The notes: generated from the sequence alone by a model not told the origin. 64,000 nt of DNA from JALYXS01 sp051003795 (GCA_051003795.1 JBPCKZ010000192.1:31737-95736), one strand, 5' to 3'. Counted from the stretch's first letter, positions 1 through 8,775 are shown. Program-made: numbers and translations.

Positions 1-207
1 GACTTGACTGTGCTGTCCAGATCGGTGATAGTTTACGAACTGGCGAAAGAACGCGGGCGCGCGTTGGCTGCTTTGGATTCGGCCTTGCGCGGCGGGTATC
101 GGGTAGAAGAGGTAAGCCGCGAGCCGGACTTAGCCGGACTTCGGGCGGACCCAAGGTATTCCAAGTTGATACGGAAACGACAGGAATCAAAGGGAATTAC
201 AAAATGA
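1..207 (+). CDS. C-terminal fragment of a TPR-type protein (5' end outside window)
   Basis: The frame is open from the first base, so the window cuts into a longer gene. The remaining ~68 residues resemble the end of acidobacterial TPR proteins, often fused to serine/threonine kinases: an 'ALAALDSALRGGY' helix repeat followed by 'SREPDLAGLRADPRY', the usual closing repeat of that group. Its stop codon overlaps the next start (ATGA at 204-207), so the two are probably co-transcribed. Only the tail is visible, so the N-terminal domain and the function cannot be given. Confidence 0.6.
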   Translation, partial: DLTVLSRSVIVYELAKERGRALAALDSALRGGYRVEEVSREPDLAGLRADPRYSKLIRKRQESKGITK

Positions 208-644
208 GAAAAGAAAAAGTGACGGCAACGATCGGGATCGGCGTCGACGACACCGGGCATTTTAAGTACGATGTCGATGGAGCCTCCGGCGGCGAGAGGG
301 TTCGTATTTTCAGGGGAAGCACGGTGAATTGGACCAGCGCGGACGGAAATTTCTCCGTGCTGTTCAAAGACCAGACGCCGTTCAACGACTTCTCCTATGG
401 GGCCGCAAATGGGCGCCACACGCTTACGGCTAAGGTCAAATCGTCAGCCGGGTTCCAGAGCTTCAAATATTCGGTGATGGTCGTCAAAAACGGAACAACC
501 TGGGAAAACGATCCGGAGATTGTTATTGACGACGGCGCCTCACCGGTCGACCCCGACGCGAGCAAGAAGAAGTCCGCCGCGAAGATCAAAAAATCCCCGG
601 CGAACGCGCCGAAAAAGAAAGGCGTAAAGAAGAAATCGCGCTAG
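204..644 (+). CDS. Small hypothetical protein with Lys-rich tail
   Basis: 146 residues, starting with an ATG that overlaps the upstream stop. Residues 1-105 are predicted beta-rich, with segments such as GSTVNWTSADGNFSVLF and KYSVMVVKNG that suggest a small beta-sandwich, cupredoxin-like in pattern but without obvious copper ligands. Residues 118-146 form a low-complexity Lys/Ala/Pro tail (KKKSAAKIKKSPA...), as in proteins that contact nucleic acid or anionic surfaces. There is no signal peptide. I do not recognise the family. The ATGA overlap links it to the TPR-type gene before it. Confidence 0.6.
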   Translation: MRKEKVTATIGIGVDDTGHFKYDVDGASGGERVRIFRGSTVNWTSADGNFSVLFKDQTPFNDFSYGAANGRHTLTAKVKSSAGFQSFKYSVMVVKNGTTWENDPEIVIDDGASPVDPDASKKKSAAKIKKSPANAPKKKGVKKKSR

Positions 645-656
645 CGCGCCGCATTC

Positions 657-2033
657 CTACTTTGCGTACTCCTCCATGAAGTGCGCGACGGTCATGATGC
701 CTTTGTAGTAGTTATCGACCGAATATTTTTCGTTCGGCGAGTGCAAACCATCGTCGGGCAGCCCGAATCCCATCAGGATCGTCGGGATATGCAGATGCGT
801 GGCGAAGTCTCCGACAATCGGGATCGATCCCCCGGACCGCGTGAACACGGTCGGCTTCCCGAAAATATCGCTGCAAGCCTTGGCGGCAACCTGGATGGCC
901 GGGTGATCGGGGTTTACCATCAGCCCCGGCCCGCCGTTCAAGACTTTCACTTCGATCTGAATTCCCTTGGGCGTATTCCGCTTGACGAACTCTCGAAACG
1001 CGGCGACGATTTTGTCCGGGTCCTGATTCGGCACCAGCCGGAAACTGACCTTCGCGATGGCTTTAGCCGGGATGACGGTCTTGCTTCCATTCCCGGTGAA
1101 ACCGCCGCCGATCCCGTGGACTTCGAAGGTGGGTCTCGCCCACGTCCGCTCGAAAACACTGAAGCCCGGTTCGCCCGTCAATTCGGTCGCGCCGACTTCA
1201 TGCTTCAAGAACTCCGCTTCGTCGAAGGGTAGCTTGGCCCAGCTTTTCTTCTCCTCGGGCGTGGGAGGCTGAACGTCGTCGTAAATGCCGGGTATCAGGA
1301 TCTTGCCGGCCGCATCCTTCACTTTCGCCAGCAGCTCGATCAGGCCGAAGACGGCGTTTGGCGCGGCGCCGCCGTAAACACCCGAGTGAAGATCGCGGAT
1401 CGGCCCGATCGCTTCCACGTCCATGTAAACCAGTCCGCGAAGCCCGATTTCCAGCGTGGGCAGCCCCGGTGCAAACATCGTGGTATCGGAGACCAGGGCC
1501 ACGTCGGCTTTGAGCTTCCCGGGGTTTTCGGCCACGTACTTCGCCACGGAAACGCCGCCCACTTCCTCTTCGCCTTCGATCAGGAATTTGAGATTCAGCG
1601 GGAGCGTTCCGTTCACGGCCCGTAGCGCCTCGACGGCCTTGATGTGCATGTACATCTGGCCTTTGTCGTCCGCCGAACCGCGGGCATACAGATTCCCGTT
1701 CCGCAGAGTTGGTTCAAACGGGGGCGTTTCCCAGAGTTCCAGCGGGTCGGCGGGCTGCACGTCGTAGTGTCCGTAGCAAAGCACGGTCGGCTTGCCGGGA
1801 GCGTGCAGCCAATCGGCATAGATCAGCGGATGGCGCTCAGTTGGGATTACTTCCACGTTCTCCAGGCCCGCGTCGCGTAACTTTTGCGCTACGAAATCAG
1901 CGGCGCGGCGGACGTCCTCTTTGTGCTCCGGAAGGGTGCTGACGCTTGGAATGCGAAGAAACTCTTTCAGCTCTTCGAGGAAACGCGTCTCGTTCTTCCG
2001 GACGTACTGGTCGATAACGGTGGCGGGTGACAT
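657..2033 (-). CDS. M20 family dipeptidase
   Basis: 458 residues, full length for a cytosolic M20 (carnosinase/CNDP-like) metallopeptidase that hydrolyses dipeptides with a two-zinc centre. The zinc and catalytic motifs are in order: GHYDVQP (88-94), GSADDKGQ (119-126, bridging Asp), EGEEEVGG (153-160, catalytic Glu), an SDTTMF segment near 182, and a late HSPNE His motif near residue 433. The lid/dimerisation domain lies between roughly 200 and 330. The start is an ATG preceded by GGGAGG. It is convergent with the upstream small gene and stands alone. Exact substrate preference is not visible. Confidence 0.92.
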   Translation of the reverse strand: MSPATVIDQYVRKNETRFLEELKEFLRIPSVSTLPEHKEDVRRAADFVAQKLRDAGLENVEVIPTERHPLIYADWLHAPGKPTVLCYGHYDVQPADPLELWETPPFEPTLRNGNLYARGSADDKGQMYMHIKAVEALRAVNGTLPLNLKFLIEGEEEVGGVSVAKYVAENPGKLKADVALVSDTTMFAPGLPTLEIGLRGLVYMDVEAIGPIRDLHSGVYGGAAPNAVFGLIELLAKVKDAAGKILIPGIYDDVQPPTPEEKKSWAKLPFDEAEFLKHEVGATELTGEPGFSVFERTWARPTFEVHGIGGGFTGNGSKTVIPAKAIAKVSFRLVPNQDPDKIVAAFREFVKRNTPKGIQIEVKVLNGGPGLMVNPDHPAIQVAAKACSDIFGKPTVFTRSGGSIPIVGDFATHLHIPTILMGFGLPDDGLHSPNEKYSVDNYYKGIMTVAHFMEEYAK

Positions 2034-2331
2034 GCGCCTCCCATTTTGGCAGCAATCGTGCTAGATTTGAACCCGTCATAACGGGTGTTGCTGTGCGCGC
2101 TCGTGAATCTCCAGTCGAAGCAGAACGGCTGTCAGGCTGGGAATGATTGAAAACCAACGGCGGCGGATTGAACCGGCGAGCATTTGGTGCAGGGTTTTTG
2201 TCGTTTCCCCTGCTTTGCGATTCTAAGGGAGGCGTGAAATCGCCTAAAAACAGCCCGGCGGGTCGACACGCAAACTTGTTGGTGAAGCCCGCCGCCATTG
2301 TTCTGACGCGCACGGCTCGGTAACGGTTGGC
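2034..2331. other. Intergenic gap with no supported gene
   Basis: About 300 bases lie between the dipeptidase start and the DinB-like gene stop. Only short overlapping frames without a recognisable product or ribosome binding site are present. A short GGCG...CGCC inverted repeat near 2230-2245 is too weak to call a terminator. Confidence 0.4.
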
Positions 2332-2859
2332 TTAGAATTTGTAAGTCGGCGGCTTGACGTTCTTCAACCGCAAATAAACTTCGGCCTGTCCGCGATGATG
2401 CGCGGTGTGCGTGAAGTAGGACCAGAGCACGTCGTGTCCCGCCATCTGATGCCCTTCCGGCCCGACCATCTTTTCGAGCTGCGCGTCCGTGATTGAGTCC
2501 ATCGCCTTGCCGCAAAAATCGTAAGAATCGTTCAAATATTTCATCACGGCCGCTTTATCCATCGAAGACGGCTTGGTGGGCGCGGTTTGCCCGGAAACGC
2601 GCGCGAAAGCACCCGCATTGGCCTGCGCGATGTGGATCATCAACTGCGCGTAGCTCATCTCGACCGGCTTCAGTTCCGGGTTGGGGATGAAGTTGTAATC
2701 GTCGGCCGGCATCGCATCCGCGACGGCGATGGTCAGGTCTCTTGAAATCGCCCAGTGCGTGGCGAAATCGGATTTCCAGTCCGACATCGTGAACGAATCC
2801 GCGGCCAGCAGCGGCATCGCGAGAAAAGTGCAGAGTGCCATAAACAGCGTCTTTTTCAT
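2332..2859 (-). CDS. Secreted DinB-like protein
   Basis: 175 residues with an N-terminal signal peptide (MKKTLFMALCTFLAMPLLAA) and one DinB/YfiT four-helix bundle. The three metal-binding histidines of the fold are plausible at 'THWAISRD' (helix 1), 'IHIAQANAG' (helix 2) and the diagnostic C-terminal 'HTAHHRGQAEVYLR'. DinB-fold proteins bind divalent metal and several are thiol-dependent transferases; exported versions are common in Acidobacteria and have no assigned role. The start has a GGAG ribosome site, and the gene is divergent from cpaF. Confidence 0.88.
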   Translation of the reverse strand: MKKTLFMALCTFLAMPLLAADSFTMSDWKSDFATHWAISRDLTIAVADAMPADDYNFIPNPELKPVEMSYAQLMIHIAQANAGAFARVSGQTAPTKPSSMDKAAVMKYLNDSYDFCGKAMDSITDAQLEKMVGPEGHQMAGHDVLWSYFTHTAHHRGQAEVYLRLKNVKPPTYKF

Positions 2860-2877
2860 GTAATCGTCTCCGTTGGA

Positions 2878-2883
2878 TATAAT
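2878..2883 (+). promoter_or_regulatory. Candidate -10 box for cpaF
   Basis: A perfect TATAAT lies in the gap between the divergent DinB-like and CpaF genes. The hexamer 17 bases upstream (TTCATG) is a poor -35 box. If used, transcription would start near 2890, so translation of cpaF must start downstream, in agreement with the GTG at 2936. Confidence 0.35.
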
Positions 2884-2935
2884 TGTTCACGAAATCGCTT
2901 CAAAGAGCAACTTCCAACCCCTCCACGGAGAATTA

Positions 2936-4288
2936 GTGGGAACCAATAGCCGTCCTATGCCGCCTTCGCGCGCCGGCAGCACCGCGCCGGTTGCGGCCAT
3001 GCGCCCGAGCGATCGCAACTTCGAGCTGAAATCGCAAATTCACAAGAAACTGATCGGCGTTCTGAACTTCGAGCGCGTTTCATCGCTGCCCAAGGATCGC
3101 CTCCGTACGGAAATCGGCCGCGTTGTCGAGAAGTTGCTCGAAGACGAGCGCGTGCCCATGACCGCGATCGAGCAAAATCGCATTATCGAGGAAGTGCTCG
3201 ATGAGGTGCTCGGCCTGGGTCCCCTGGAAGTGCTGCTGAAGGAGCCTTCGATCTCCGATATCCTGGTGAACCGGCACGACAAGGTGTTCATCGAGCGCAA
3301 CGGCAAGCTCTCGGAAACGACGGTGCGATTCAAGGACGATGCGCACTTGATGCACATCATCGAGAAGATCGTTTCGCAGGTCGGCCGCCGCATCGATGAA
3401 GCGCAGCCCATTGTGGACGCGCGCCTTCCCGACGGTTCGCGCGTAAACGCCATCATTCCGCCGCTCGCGCTCGATGGGCCGTGCGTCAGCATCCGCCGCT
3501 TTGGCCGCCACGTCATCACGCAGGAAGAGATGCTGCAGTTCAAGACGCTGATGCCGGGCATGTTGAAATTTCTCGCGGCGGCCGTGCAAGCGAAGACGAC
3601 GATTTTGATTTCGGGAGGAACCGGTTCGGGAAAAACTACGACGCTGAACGCGCTGTCCCGATTCATACCCGAAGAAGAGCGCATCGTGACGATCGAGGAC
3701 ACGGCGGAGTTGCAGTTGCAGCAGCGGCACGTTGTAAAGTTCGAAACGCGTCCGCCGAATCTGAATAAGGAAGGCGGCATCAATCAGCGGCAGTTGCTGC
3801 GGACGGCGCTGCGCATGCGTCCCGACCGCATTATCGTGGGTGAGTGCCGCGGCGCGGAAGCGCTCGACATGCTCCAGGCCATGAATACCGGCGTCGAGGG
3901 TTCGATGAGCACGGTTCACGCCAACACGCCGCGCGACGCGTTCTCGCGTCTCGAAACCATGGTGATGATGGCCGATCTCGAAATCCCGACGCGCGTGATT
4001 TTGCAGCAACTCGCCTCGGCGATCAAGCTGGTGGTGCAGGTTTCGCGACTGCAGGACGGGACCAGAAAGATCATGGCGATTTCCGAAGTGCTGGGCGCGG
4101 CGGACGACCGCGTGGAGCTGCAGGACATCTTCGTTTTCGAGCGTACCGGCGTGAACGATTCGGGCAAAGTGCAAGGCCGGTTCAAAGGTACGGGCGTGAA
4201 GCCGAAAATGCTGGAGCGGCTGCGCATCAGCGGCATCAACGTTCCACCCGCTATTTTCGACGAAGTGTTGGCGGTGAATCCGGCATGA
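2936..4288 (+). CDS. cpaF: CpaF/TadA-type secretion ATPase
   Basis: Type II/IV secretion superfamily ATPase of the CpaF branch, which powers Flp/Tad pilus assembly at the inner membrane. Visible are the N-terminal CpaF domain (DEVLGLGPLEVLL and ISDILVNRHDKVFIERNG), the Walker A GGTGSGKTT, the Asp box DRIIVGECRG and the His box STVHANTPRDAFSR. I prefer the GTG at 2936 because GGAG sits five bases upstream; the open frame reaches a TTG at 2873 that would lie upstream of the likely promoter, and an ATG at 2957 is also possible. No other Tad genes (TadB/C, RcpA, prepilin) are in the window, so this copy is isolated. It overlaps the next gene by ATGA. Confidence 0.92.
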   Translation: MGTNSRPMPPSRAGSTAPVAAMRPSDRNFELKSQIHKKLIGVLNFERVSSLPKDRLRTEIGRVVEKLLEDERVPMTAIEQNRIIEEVLDEVLGLGPLEVLLKEPSISDILVNRHDKVFIERNGKLSETTVRFKDDAHLMHIIEKIVSQVGRRIDEAQPIVDARLPDGSRVNAIIPPLALDGPCVSIRRFGRHVITQEEMLQFKTLMPGMLKFLAAAVQAKTTILISGGTGSGKTTTLNALSRFIPEEERIVTIEDTAELQLQQRHVVKFETRPPNLNKEGGINQRQLLRTALRMRPDRIIVGECRGAEALDMLQAMNTGVEGSMSTVHANTPRDAFSRLETMVMMADLEIPTRVILQQLASAIKLVVQVSRLQDGTRKIMAISEVLGAADDRVELQDIFVFERTGVNDSGKVQGRFKGTGVKPKMLERLRISGINVPPAIFDEVLAVNPA

Positions 4289-5433
4289 CGCGGCGGCAGC
4301 TTGGGAAACTGGCGGGAGGTTCCGCATTGCTCTCGCAAGTGAATGCGACGGCTGCGTCCGCTTATACAGGGCCGCTCGACGGCTCGCTCGACAAGGTGGA
4401 TCTCGTGGAGTTCGATCCGGTCGCATTGTCGCGCGAACTATACGAATCCGCGCCGCTGCGGCTTTCTTTCCACGCGCAAAGCAAGAAAGAAGCCGAGGCG
4501 TGGCAGAAGGAGCTCCGCGCGAAAGTCACCGAGCTGCTTGGAGGCTTTCCTTCGCGCGCGGCGTTGAGTAACTTGCGCCCGCAAACGCTCGAGAAGCGCG
4601 ATTTTCCGAATTACACCCGGGAGAAGTTTGTTTTCGAAAGCAAGCCGGGAGCGATGGTGCTGGGTTATCTTTTGATGCCGAAAAGCGTAAAGACGCCCGC
4701 GCCCGCGGTGATTTGCGTGCCGGGCCATGGGCGCGGCGTGGACGATATCGTCGGCATCGACGATCGCGGCAACGATCGCACGGACAAGGCCGGCTATCAG
4801 CACGATTTCGCGATTCAGGCCGCGGAGCATGGCATGGCGGCGGTGGCAATTGAACCAATGGCTTTCGGCTGCCGCCGCGACGAGAAGACCCGGAAGAAGG
4901 GTTTGACTACGTCCGCTTGCCAACCGGTTGCCGGAGCCGCTCTGCTGCTGGGGCAGACCATGATCGGCTGGCGCGTTTGGGATGTGATGCGGACTATCGA
5001 TTGGATCGAAACGCGTCCGGAGTTGGATGCCACGCGGGTCGGCTGCATGGGGATCTCCGGCGGCGGCACGGTTACGCTGTTCTCATCCGCGCTGGAGCCG
5101 CGAATCAAGGCCGCCATGGTTAGCGGCTATCTCAATACGTTCCGCGACAGCATTCTGAGCCTCTCGCATTGCATCGATAACTATATCCCCGGCATTTTGA
5201 ATTGGGCGGAGATGCATGACATCGCGGGGCTGATTGCGCCGCGTCCGCTCGCCGTGGAATCGGGCGAGCGCGATCCAATCTTCCCGATTGCCGCGAGCCG
5301 CAAAAGCTTCGCGCGCGTGAAGCAGATCTACGACGTGTTCGGCGCCGTGGACCGGACGGAACAGGAAACTTTCGACGACGTCCACACGTTTTATGGGCGG
5401 AAGGGCCTGCCGTTTCTGGCCGGAAATCTATAG
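4285..5433 (+). CDS. Exported alpha/beta hydrolase (acetyl-xylan-esterase-like)
   Basis: 382 residues starting at the ATG that overlaps the cpaF stop. The N-terminus (MTRRQLGKLAGGSALLSQVNA) is a Tat-like signal, so the enzyme is likely periplasmic or outside. The alpha/beta-hydrolase core has an oxyanion region VPGHGRG (145-151), nucleophile elbow GISGGG with Ser258, acid GERDP with Asp330 and base DDVH with His367, an intact triad. The family (AXE1/dienelactone-hydrolase-like) removes acetyl or other short acyl groups from saccharides. The overlap with a pilus ATPase gene is unexpected; the longer open frame upstream is an out-of-frame shadow of cpaF. Confidence 0.85.
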   Translation: MTRRQLGKLAGGSALLSQVNATAASAYTGPLDGSLDKVDLVEFDPVALSRELYESAPLRLSFHAQSKKEAEAWQKELRAKVTELLGGFPSRAALSNLRPQTLEKRDFPNYTREKFVFESKPGAMVLGYLLMPKSVKTPAPAVICVPGHGRGVDDIVGIDDRGNDRTDKAGYQHDFAIQAAEHGMAAVAIEPMAFGCRRDEKTRKKGLTTSACQPVAGAALLLGQTMIGWRVWDVMRTIDWIETRPELDATRVGCMGISGGGTVTLFSSALEPRIKAAMVSGYLNTFRDSILSLSHCIDNYIPGILNWAEMHDIAGLIAPRPLAVESGERDPIFPIAASRKSFARVKQIYDVFGAVDRTEQETFDDVHTFYGRKGLPFLAGNL

Positions 5434-5530
5434 TCACCCGAGGCGGCAAGGGGCAGGCGCGCAATTCCGCCCAAACGATGAACAAAGTTACAAAATCGAC
5501 TATACTGTTGTGGATCATCCTATACGCCTA

Positions 5531-6814
5531 ATGACTGAAAAGCACGTTCTATCTCACGGCAGCCCTATCCGCAGCACCTCTTCCGGCGGCCTTTTCAACG
5601 GTTTCTTCGCGGCGGGTAAAAAGCGGGCGTATGAAAAAAACAGCCTGATCGATTCGCGCGCGCGCGGAGTATTCGACCTGATGGCGCGCGCATGCGAAGC
5701 CGACGTTTATCCATACCAGCTCGCCCTCGAAAGCCGCTCGGGTCCGCGCGTGCAAGCCGAAGGCCGCGACATGCTGATGCTTTCCTCGTACGATTACCTC
5801 GGCTTGATCGGCGACCCGCGCGTGGATGAGGCGGCCATTGAAGCGGTTCGGAAATATGGGACCGGAACGGGCGGGGCGCGGCTGCTCGCGGGAACCATCA
5901 GCTTGCATCGCGAGCTCGAAAGAGAATTGGCCGCGTTCAAGGGAACTGAAGAAGCGATCACATTCAGCTCGGGGTATCTGGCGAATCTGGCCGTGGTGGC
6001 CGGTCTCCTCACGCCGCAGGACCGGGTGGTTCTGGACGCGCTTTCCCATCGAAGCCTGCTCGATGCCTGCCGGCTCGCGGGCGTGCAGGTCCAGCGGTAC
6101 CGCCACAACGATCTCGAATCGTTGCGCCACGAGCTCGAAACGGGACCACGGGCGCGGCGCACGTTGATTGTCGCCGATGGAGTGTTCTCGATGGACGGCG
6201 ACATCTGTCCATTGCCCGAACTCATCCAGCTCAAGAAGGAGTTCCGCTGTCTGCTGATGATCGACGAATCGCATGCCTTGGGCATTCTCGGCGAGAGCGG
6301 ACATGGCACGGACGAGCACTTTGGAACGGCTACGGAGGATGTCGATATCTGGACCGGCTCTCTGGCCAAAGCGGTTCCCTCGAGTGGCGGGTTCATCGCG
6401 ACGTCGCAGGAGCTCACGATCCTGCTGCAACATGCCGCGGCCCCGTTTATCTTCTCGGCGGCGCTTAGTCCGGCGGCGGCGGGAGCGGCGTGCGCCGGCC
6501 TGGCCATTCTAAAGAGCGAGCCCGAGCGGGTCGGGCAACTGCGGAACAGCGCGACATTTCTGAGGAACGGATTGCGCGACTTGGGCTTCGACGTGGGCCC
6601 GTCCGCGTCGCCTATCATCCCCGTGATTTTCGATAACGAGACCTCGACGGCCATGTTCGCCCGGCGCTTGCGCGATCTTGGCATTCTGATTTCGCCGATT
6701 ATGTTTCCCGCCGTTCCGCAGGGCACGGGGCGGCTGCGAATCTGCGTAACCTCGGGCCACACTGCCGCGGATCTCGATTTCACGCTGGACGCTTTTCGCC
6801 AACTGCGATCGTAA
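5531..6814 (+). CDS. Alpha-oxoamine synthase family PLP enzyme (AONS/serine-palmitoyltransferase-like)
   Basis: 427 residues. PLP-dependent enzyme joining an amino acid to an acyl thioester with decarboxylation. Family motifs: SYDYLGL (86-92), GTGTGGARLLAG (110-121), DALSHRSLLDA with the cofactor-stacking His, DGVFSMDGD, DESHALG (245-251) and the Schiff-base Lys280 in SLAKAVPSSGG. The ~45-residue N-terminal extension and overall length are closer to bacterial serine palmitoyltransferases than to 8-amino-7-oxononanoate synthase (~385 residues). An NAD-dependent reductase gene begins 9 bases downstream, and no other biotin gene is present. The start is the ATG at 5531; the open frame upstream lacks support. 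The substrate is inferred only. Confidence 0.85.
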   Translation: MTEKHVLSHGSPIRSTSSGGLFNGFFAAGKKRAYEKNSLIDSRARGVFDLMARACEADVYPYQLALESRSGPRVQAEGRDMLMLSSYDYLGLIGDPRVDEAAIEAVRKYGTGTGGARLLAGTISLHRELERELAAFKGTEEAITFSSGYLANLAVVAGLLTPQDRVVLDALSHRSLLDACRLAGVQVQRYRHNDLESLRHELETGPRARRTLIVADGVFSMDGDICPLPELIQLKKEFRCLLMIDESHALGILGESGHGTDEHFGTATEDVDIWTGSLAKAVPSSGGFIATSQELTILLQHAAAPFIFSAALSPAAAGAACAGLAILKSEPERVGQLRNSATFLRNGLRDLGFDVGPSASPIIPVIFDNETSTAMFARRLRDLGILISPIMFPAVPQGTGRLRICVTSGHTAADLDFTLDAFRQLRS

Positions 6815-6823
6815 TAGTCCCGC

Positions 6824-7798
6824 ATGGCAGTCCTGGTGACTGGCGCAAGCGGATTCCTGGGAGGACGCTTGGCGCAGGTGCTGGCCTCCCGCGGGGAGGA
6901 CGTGCGTATTCTGGCGCGCGCGGGCAACGACCCGCGGCACCTCGCGAATTTTCCTATCGATGTGATCGAAGGCAGCCTGTCCGATCCGGATGCCCTCAAG
7001 CAAGCAGTACGGAACGTCACGCACGTGTACCACTGCGCCGCGTGTTCCACCGATTGGGCGCCGTGGAAGGTCTACTACGAAGCGAATGTGGCGGGCGTGC
7101 GAAATCTGCTGCGCGCGGCCGCGGAATCGACGAGCCTGCGGCGGTTTTTGCATGTGAGCACGACCGACGTGTACGGATATCCACGCGTGCCTTGCGACGA
7201 ATCGCACACGACGGTCCACACGGAACTGCCCTACAACCGCACGAAATGCCTGGGGGAAGAAAGCGTGTGGGGCAGCGGGCTTCCCGTAACGGTGGTCCGA
7301 CCGGCGACCATCTATGGGCCGCGCGGGAAAGCGTTTGCGACCGATATCGCCAAACTGATTCGGCAGAGATTAATGGCGGTGATCGACGGCGGACGTTCTC
7401 CGGGCGGCTTCTGCTACGTAGACAACGCGGTGGACGCCGTGATCGATGCTGCCGGGGCGTCGGTGACGATGGGCCGGGCATACAACGTTTCCGATGGCAC
7501 GGGCGCGACGTGGCGCGATTACGTTGACGCGATCGCCAGTGGGATCGGCGAAAAAAGGCCCTGGATCGATCTTCCGTCGGCGATAGCATATCCGCTCGCC
7601 CTCGCTCTCGAAGCGCCGCACCGGTTTGCGCGCATGCCGGGGCGCCCGCTACTCACGCGGCACGCTGTCTTGCTGCTATCCCGCGATCAGGAATATCCGA
7701 TCGCGAGAGCACGGCGGGATTTCGGATTCTCGCCCAAGGTGAGTTTCGAGGACGGCGTGGCGCGCACGGTCGCGTGGCTCAGGACGGCAGGCGCATAA
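6824..7798 (+). CDS. NAD-dependent epimerase/dehydratase-family reductase
   Basis: 324 residues, extended short-chain dehydrogenase fold. Rossmann motif GASGFLGG (7-14), HCAACS segment after beta-4, VSTTDVYG (111-118) and catalytic Tyr137-x-x-x-Lys141 (YNRTK). The C-terminal half resembles 3-beta-HSD/OleD-type and ketosphinganine-reductase-type members more than sugar-nucleotide epimerases, since it has a hydrophobic substrate domain (IAYPLALALEAPHRFARM). It lies 9 bases after the alpha-oxoamine synthase gene, which suggests that it reduces the 3-keto product of that enzyme. HpnA-like hopanoid or sugar-modifying roles are alternatives. Confidence 0.82.
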   Translation: MAVLVTGASGFLGGRLAQVLASRGEDVRILARAGNDPRHLANFPIDVIEGSLSDPDALKQAVRNVTHVYHCAACSTDWAPWKVYYEANVAGVRNLLRAAAESTSLRRFLHVSTTDVYGYPRVPCDESHTTVHTELPYNRTKCLGEESVWGSGLPVTVVRPATIYGPRGKAFATDIAKLIRQRLMAVIDGGRSPGGFCYVDNAVDAVIDAAGASVTMGRAYNVSDGTGATWRDYVDAIASGIGEKRPWIDLPSAIAYPLALALEAPHRFARMPGRPLLTRHAVLLLSRDQEYPIARARRDFGFSPKVSFEDGVARTVAWLRTAGA

Positions 7799-7800
7799 AA

Positions 7801-7860
7801 CCACGCTCGTACCCCGTGTCCACACGAGTGTGGACACGGCAGGCACGAGTGCCCGCGCCA
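7801..7860. repeat. REP-like double hairpin between convergent genes
   Basis: Bases 7814-7839 are a perfect inverted repeat with 12-bp arms (CCGTGTCCACAC and its complement) around GA. A second smaller hairpin (GGCAC-GA-GTGCC) follows at 7842-7853. Both share a CACGAGTG core. It sits just after the reductase stop and before the EamA stop, so it may act as a bidirectional terminator. Its GC-rich palindromic form resembles dispersed REP elements. No other copy was noticed in this window. Confidence 0.65.
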
Positions 7861-7875
7861 CAATTCCGGCTCCCA

Positions 7876-8775
7876 TTACCACCGGGTTACCCGGGTGCCT
7901 TGCCATTTCACGATCCCGACGCCGGCGAAAATCACTAGCATCGCCATCGCCTCCGCGATCCCGAACGGCTCGCGATAGAACAGCCATCCGAGCGACACGG
8001 CGACGATCGCATTCATATACGGGTAGATCGAGACGATCGCCACGGGCAGCTTGTCGAGCGCGTACGCATAGGCGCTGTACCCCACAATCGATCCGAACGT
8101 GACCAGATACAGTACCGCCGCAACGCCCCGCGCGCTCCACGCAATCGGATGCGAGGGCAGGAACAGCGCGAACGGCAAGATTGCGATGCCCGCGGCGAGC
8201 TGCTGCACGGCTCCAATCACCACCGGGTGCGCGCGATCCGGCTGACGTTTTTGAATAATCGAGCCGAGCGACCACGATACGCATCCGATCTGTGTGATCG
8301 CGAAACCAGCCAGGGCGCCGCTCCCGAGACCCCGCGAGCCAAATCCGGGCGTGAGCAGCAACGCGGTGCCGGAGAAGCCGACGATCATGCCGAGAATCGT
8401 AGGCCCATGGAGCGGCGCGCCGCCCGCGATGAGCGCCTCGATCCCAACCAGCCAAAACGGAGAAATAGTGATGAATAGGCTCGCGAGGCCGCTCGGAATC
8501 AACAGCTCCGAGTAGGCCAGCGCTCCATTTCCGATGCCCAGGATCAGCAGTCCGCACAGCGATGCCATGGCCAGTTCGCGCCCGCGCGGCAAGCGCGCGC
8601 CGCGAAGCAACGAGGCGCCGACCATTAGGCCGCCCGAAATCAGGAATCGCATGGAAACCAGCACGGCGGGCGGAAACGACTCGAGCGCGATGCGGATTCC
8701 CAGATACGTGGTACCCCAAAAAATGCAAACGGCGGCTAGCGCGACGTACGCCTTCACAGAGGGTTTTTCCTGCAA
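7876..8775 (-). CDS. EamA/DMT-family transporter
   Basis: 299 residues forming about ten hydrophobic helices in two EamA repeats (roughly 5-140 and 150-293). Characteristic features are AAVCIFWGTTYLGIRIAL in helix 1, PFWLVGIEALI at the end of the first repeat and VSLGWLFYREPFG before the last helix. Members export metabolites such as amino acids or are uncharacterised drug/metabolite exporters. The assigned start is TTG; a GTG five codons later (VKAYVALAAV) is also possible. It is convergent with the reductase gene and separate from its neighbours. The substrate cannot be inferred. Confidence 0.88.
   Translation of the reverse strand: MQEKPSVKAYVALAAVCIFWGTTYLGIRIALESFPPAVLVSMRFLISGGLMVGASLLRGARLPRGRELAMASLCGLLILGIGNGALAYSELLIPSGLASLFITISPFWLVGIEALIAGGAPLHGPTILGMIVGFSGTALLLTPGFGSRGLGSGALAGFAITQIGCVSWSLGSIIQKRQPDRAHPVVIGAVQQLAAGIAILPFALFLPSHPIAWSARGVAAVLYLVTFGSIVGYSAYAYALDKLPVAIVSIYPYMNAIVAVSLGWLFYREPFGIAEAMAMLVIFAGVGIVKWQGTRVTRW

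Noticed and set aside
3080..4426. 448-codon minus-strand open frame opposite cpaF
   Set aside because: Arg/His-rich antisense shadow; the plus-strand ATPase motifs are unambiguous.
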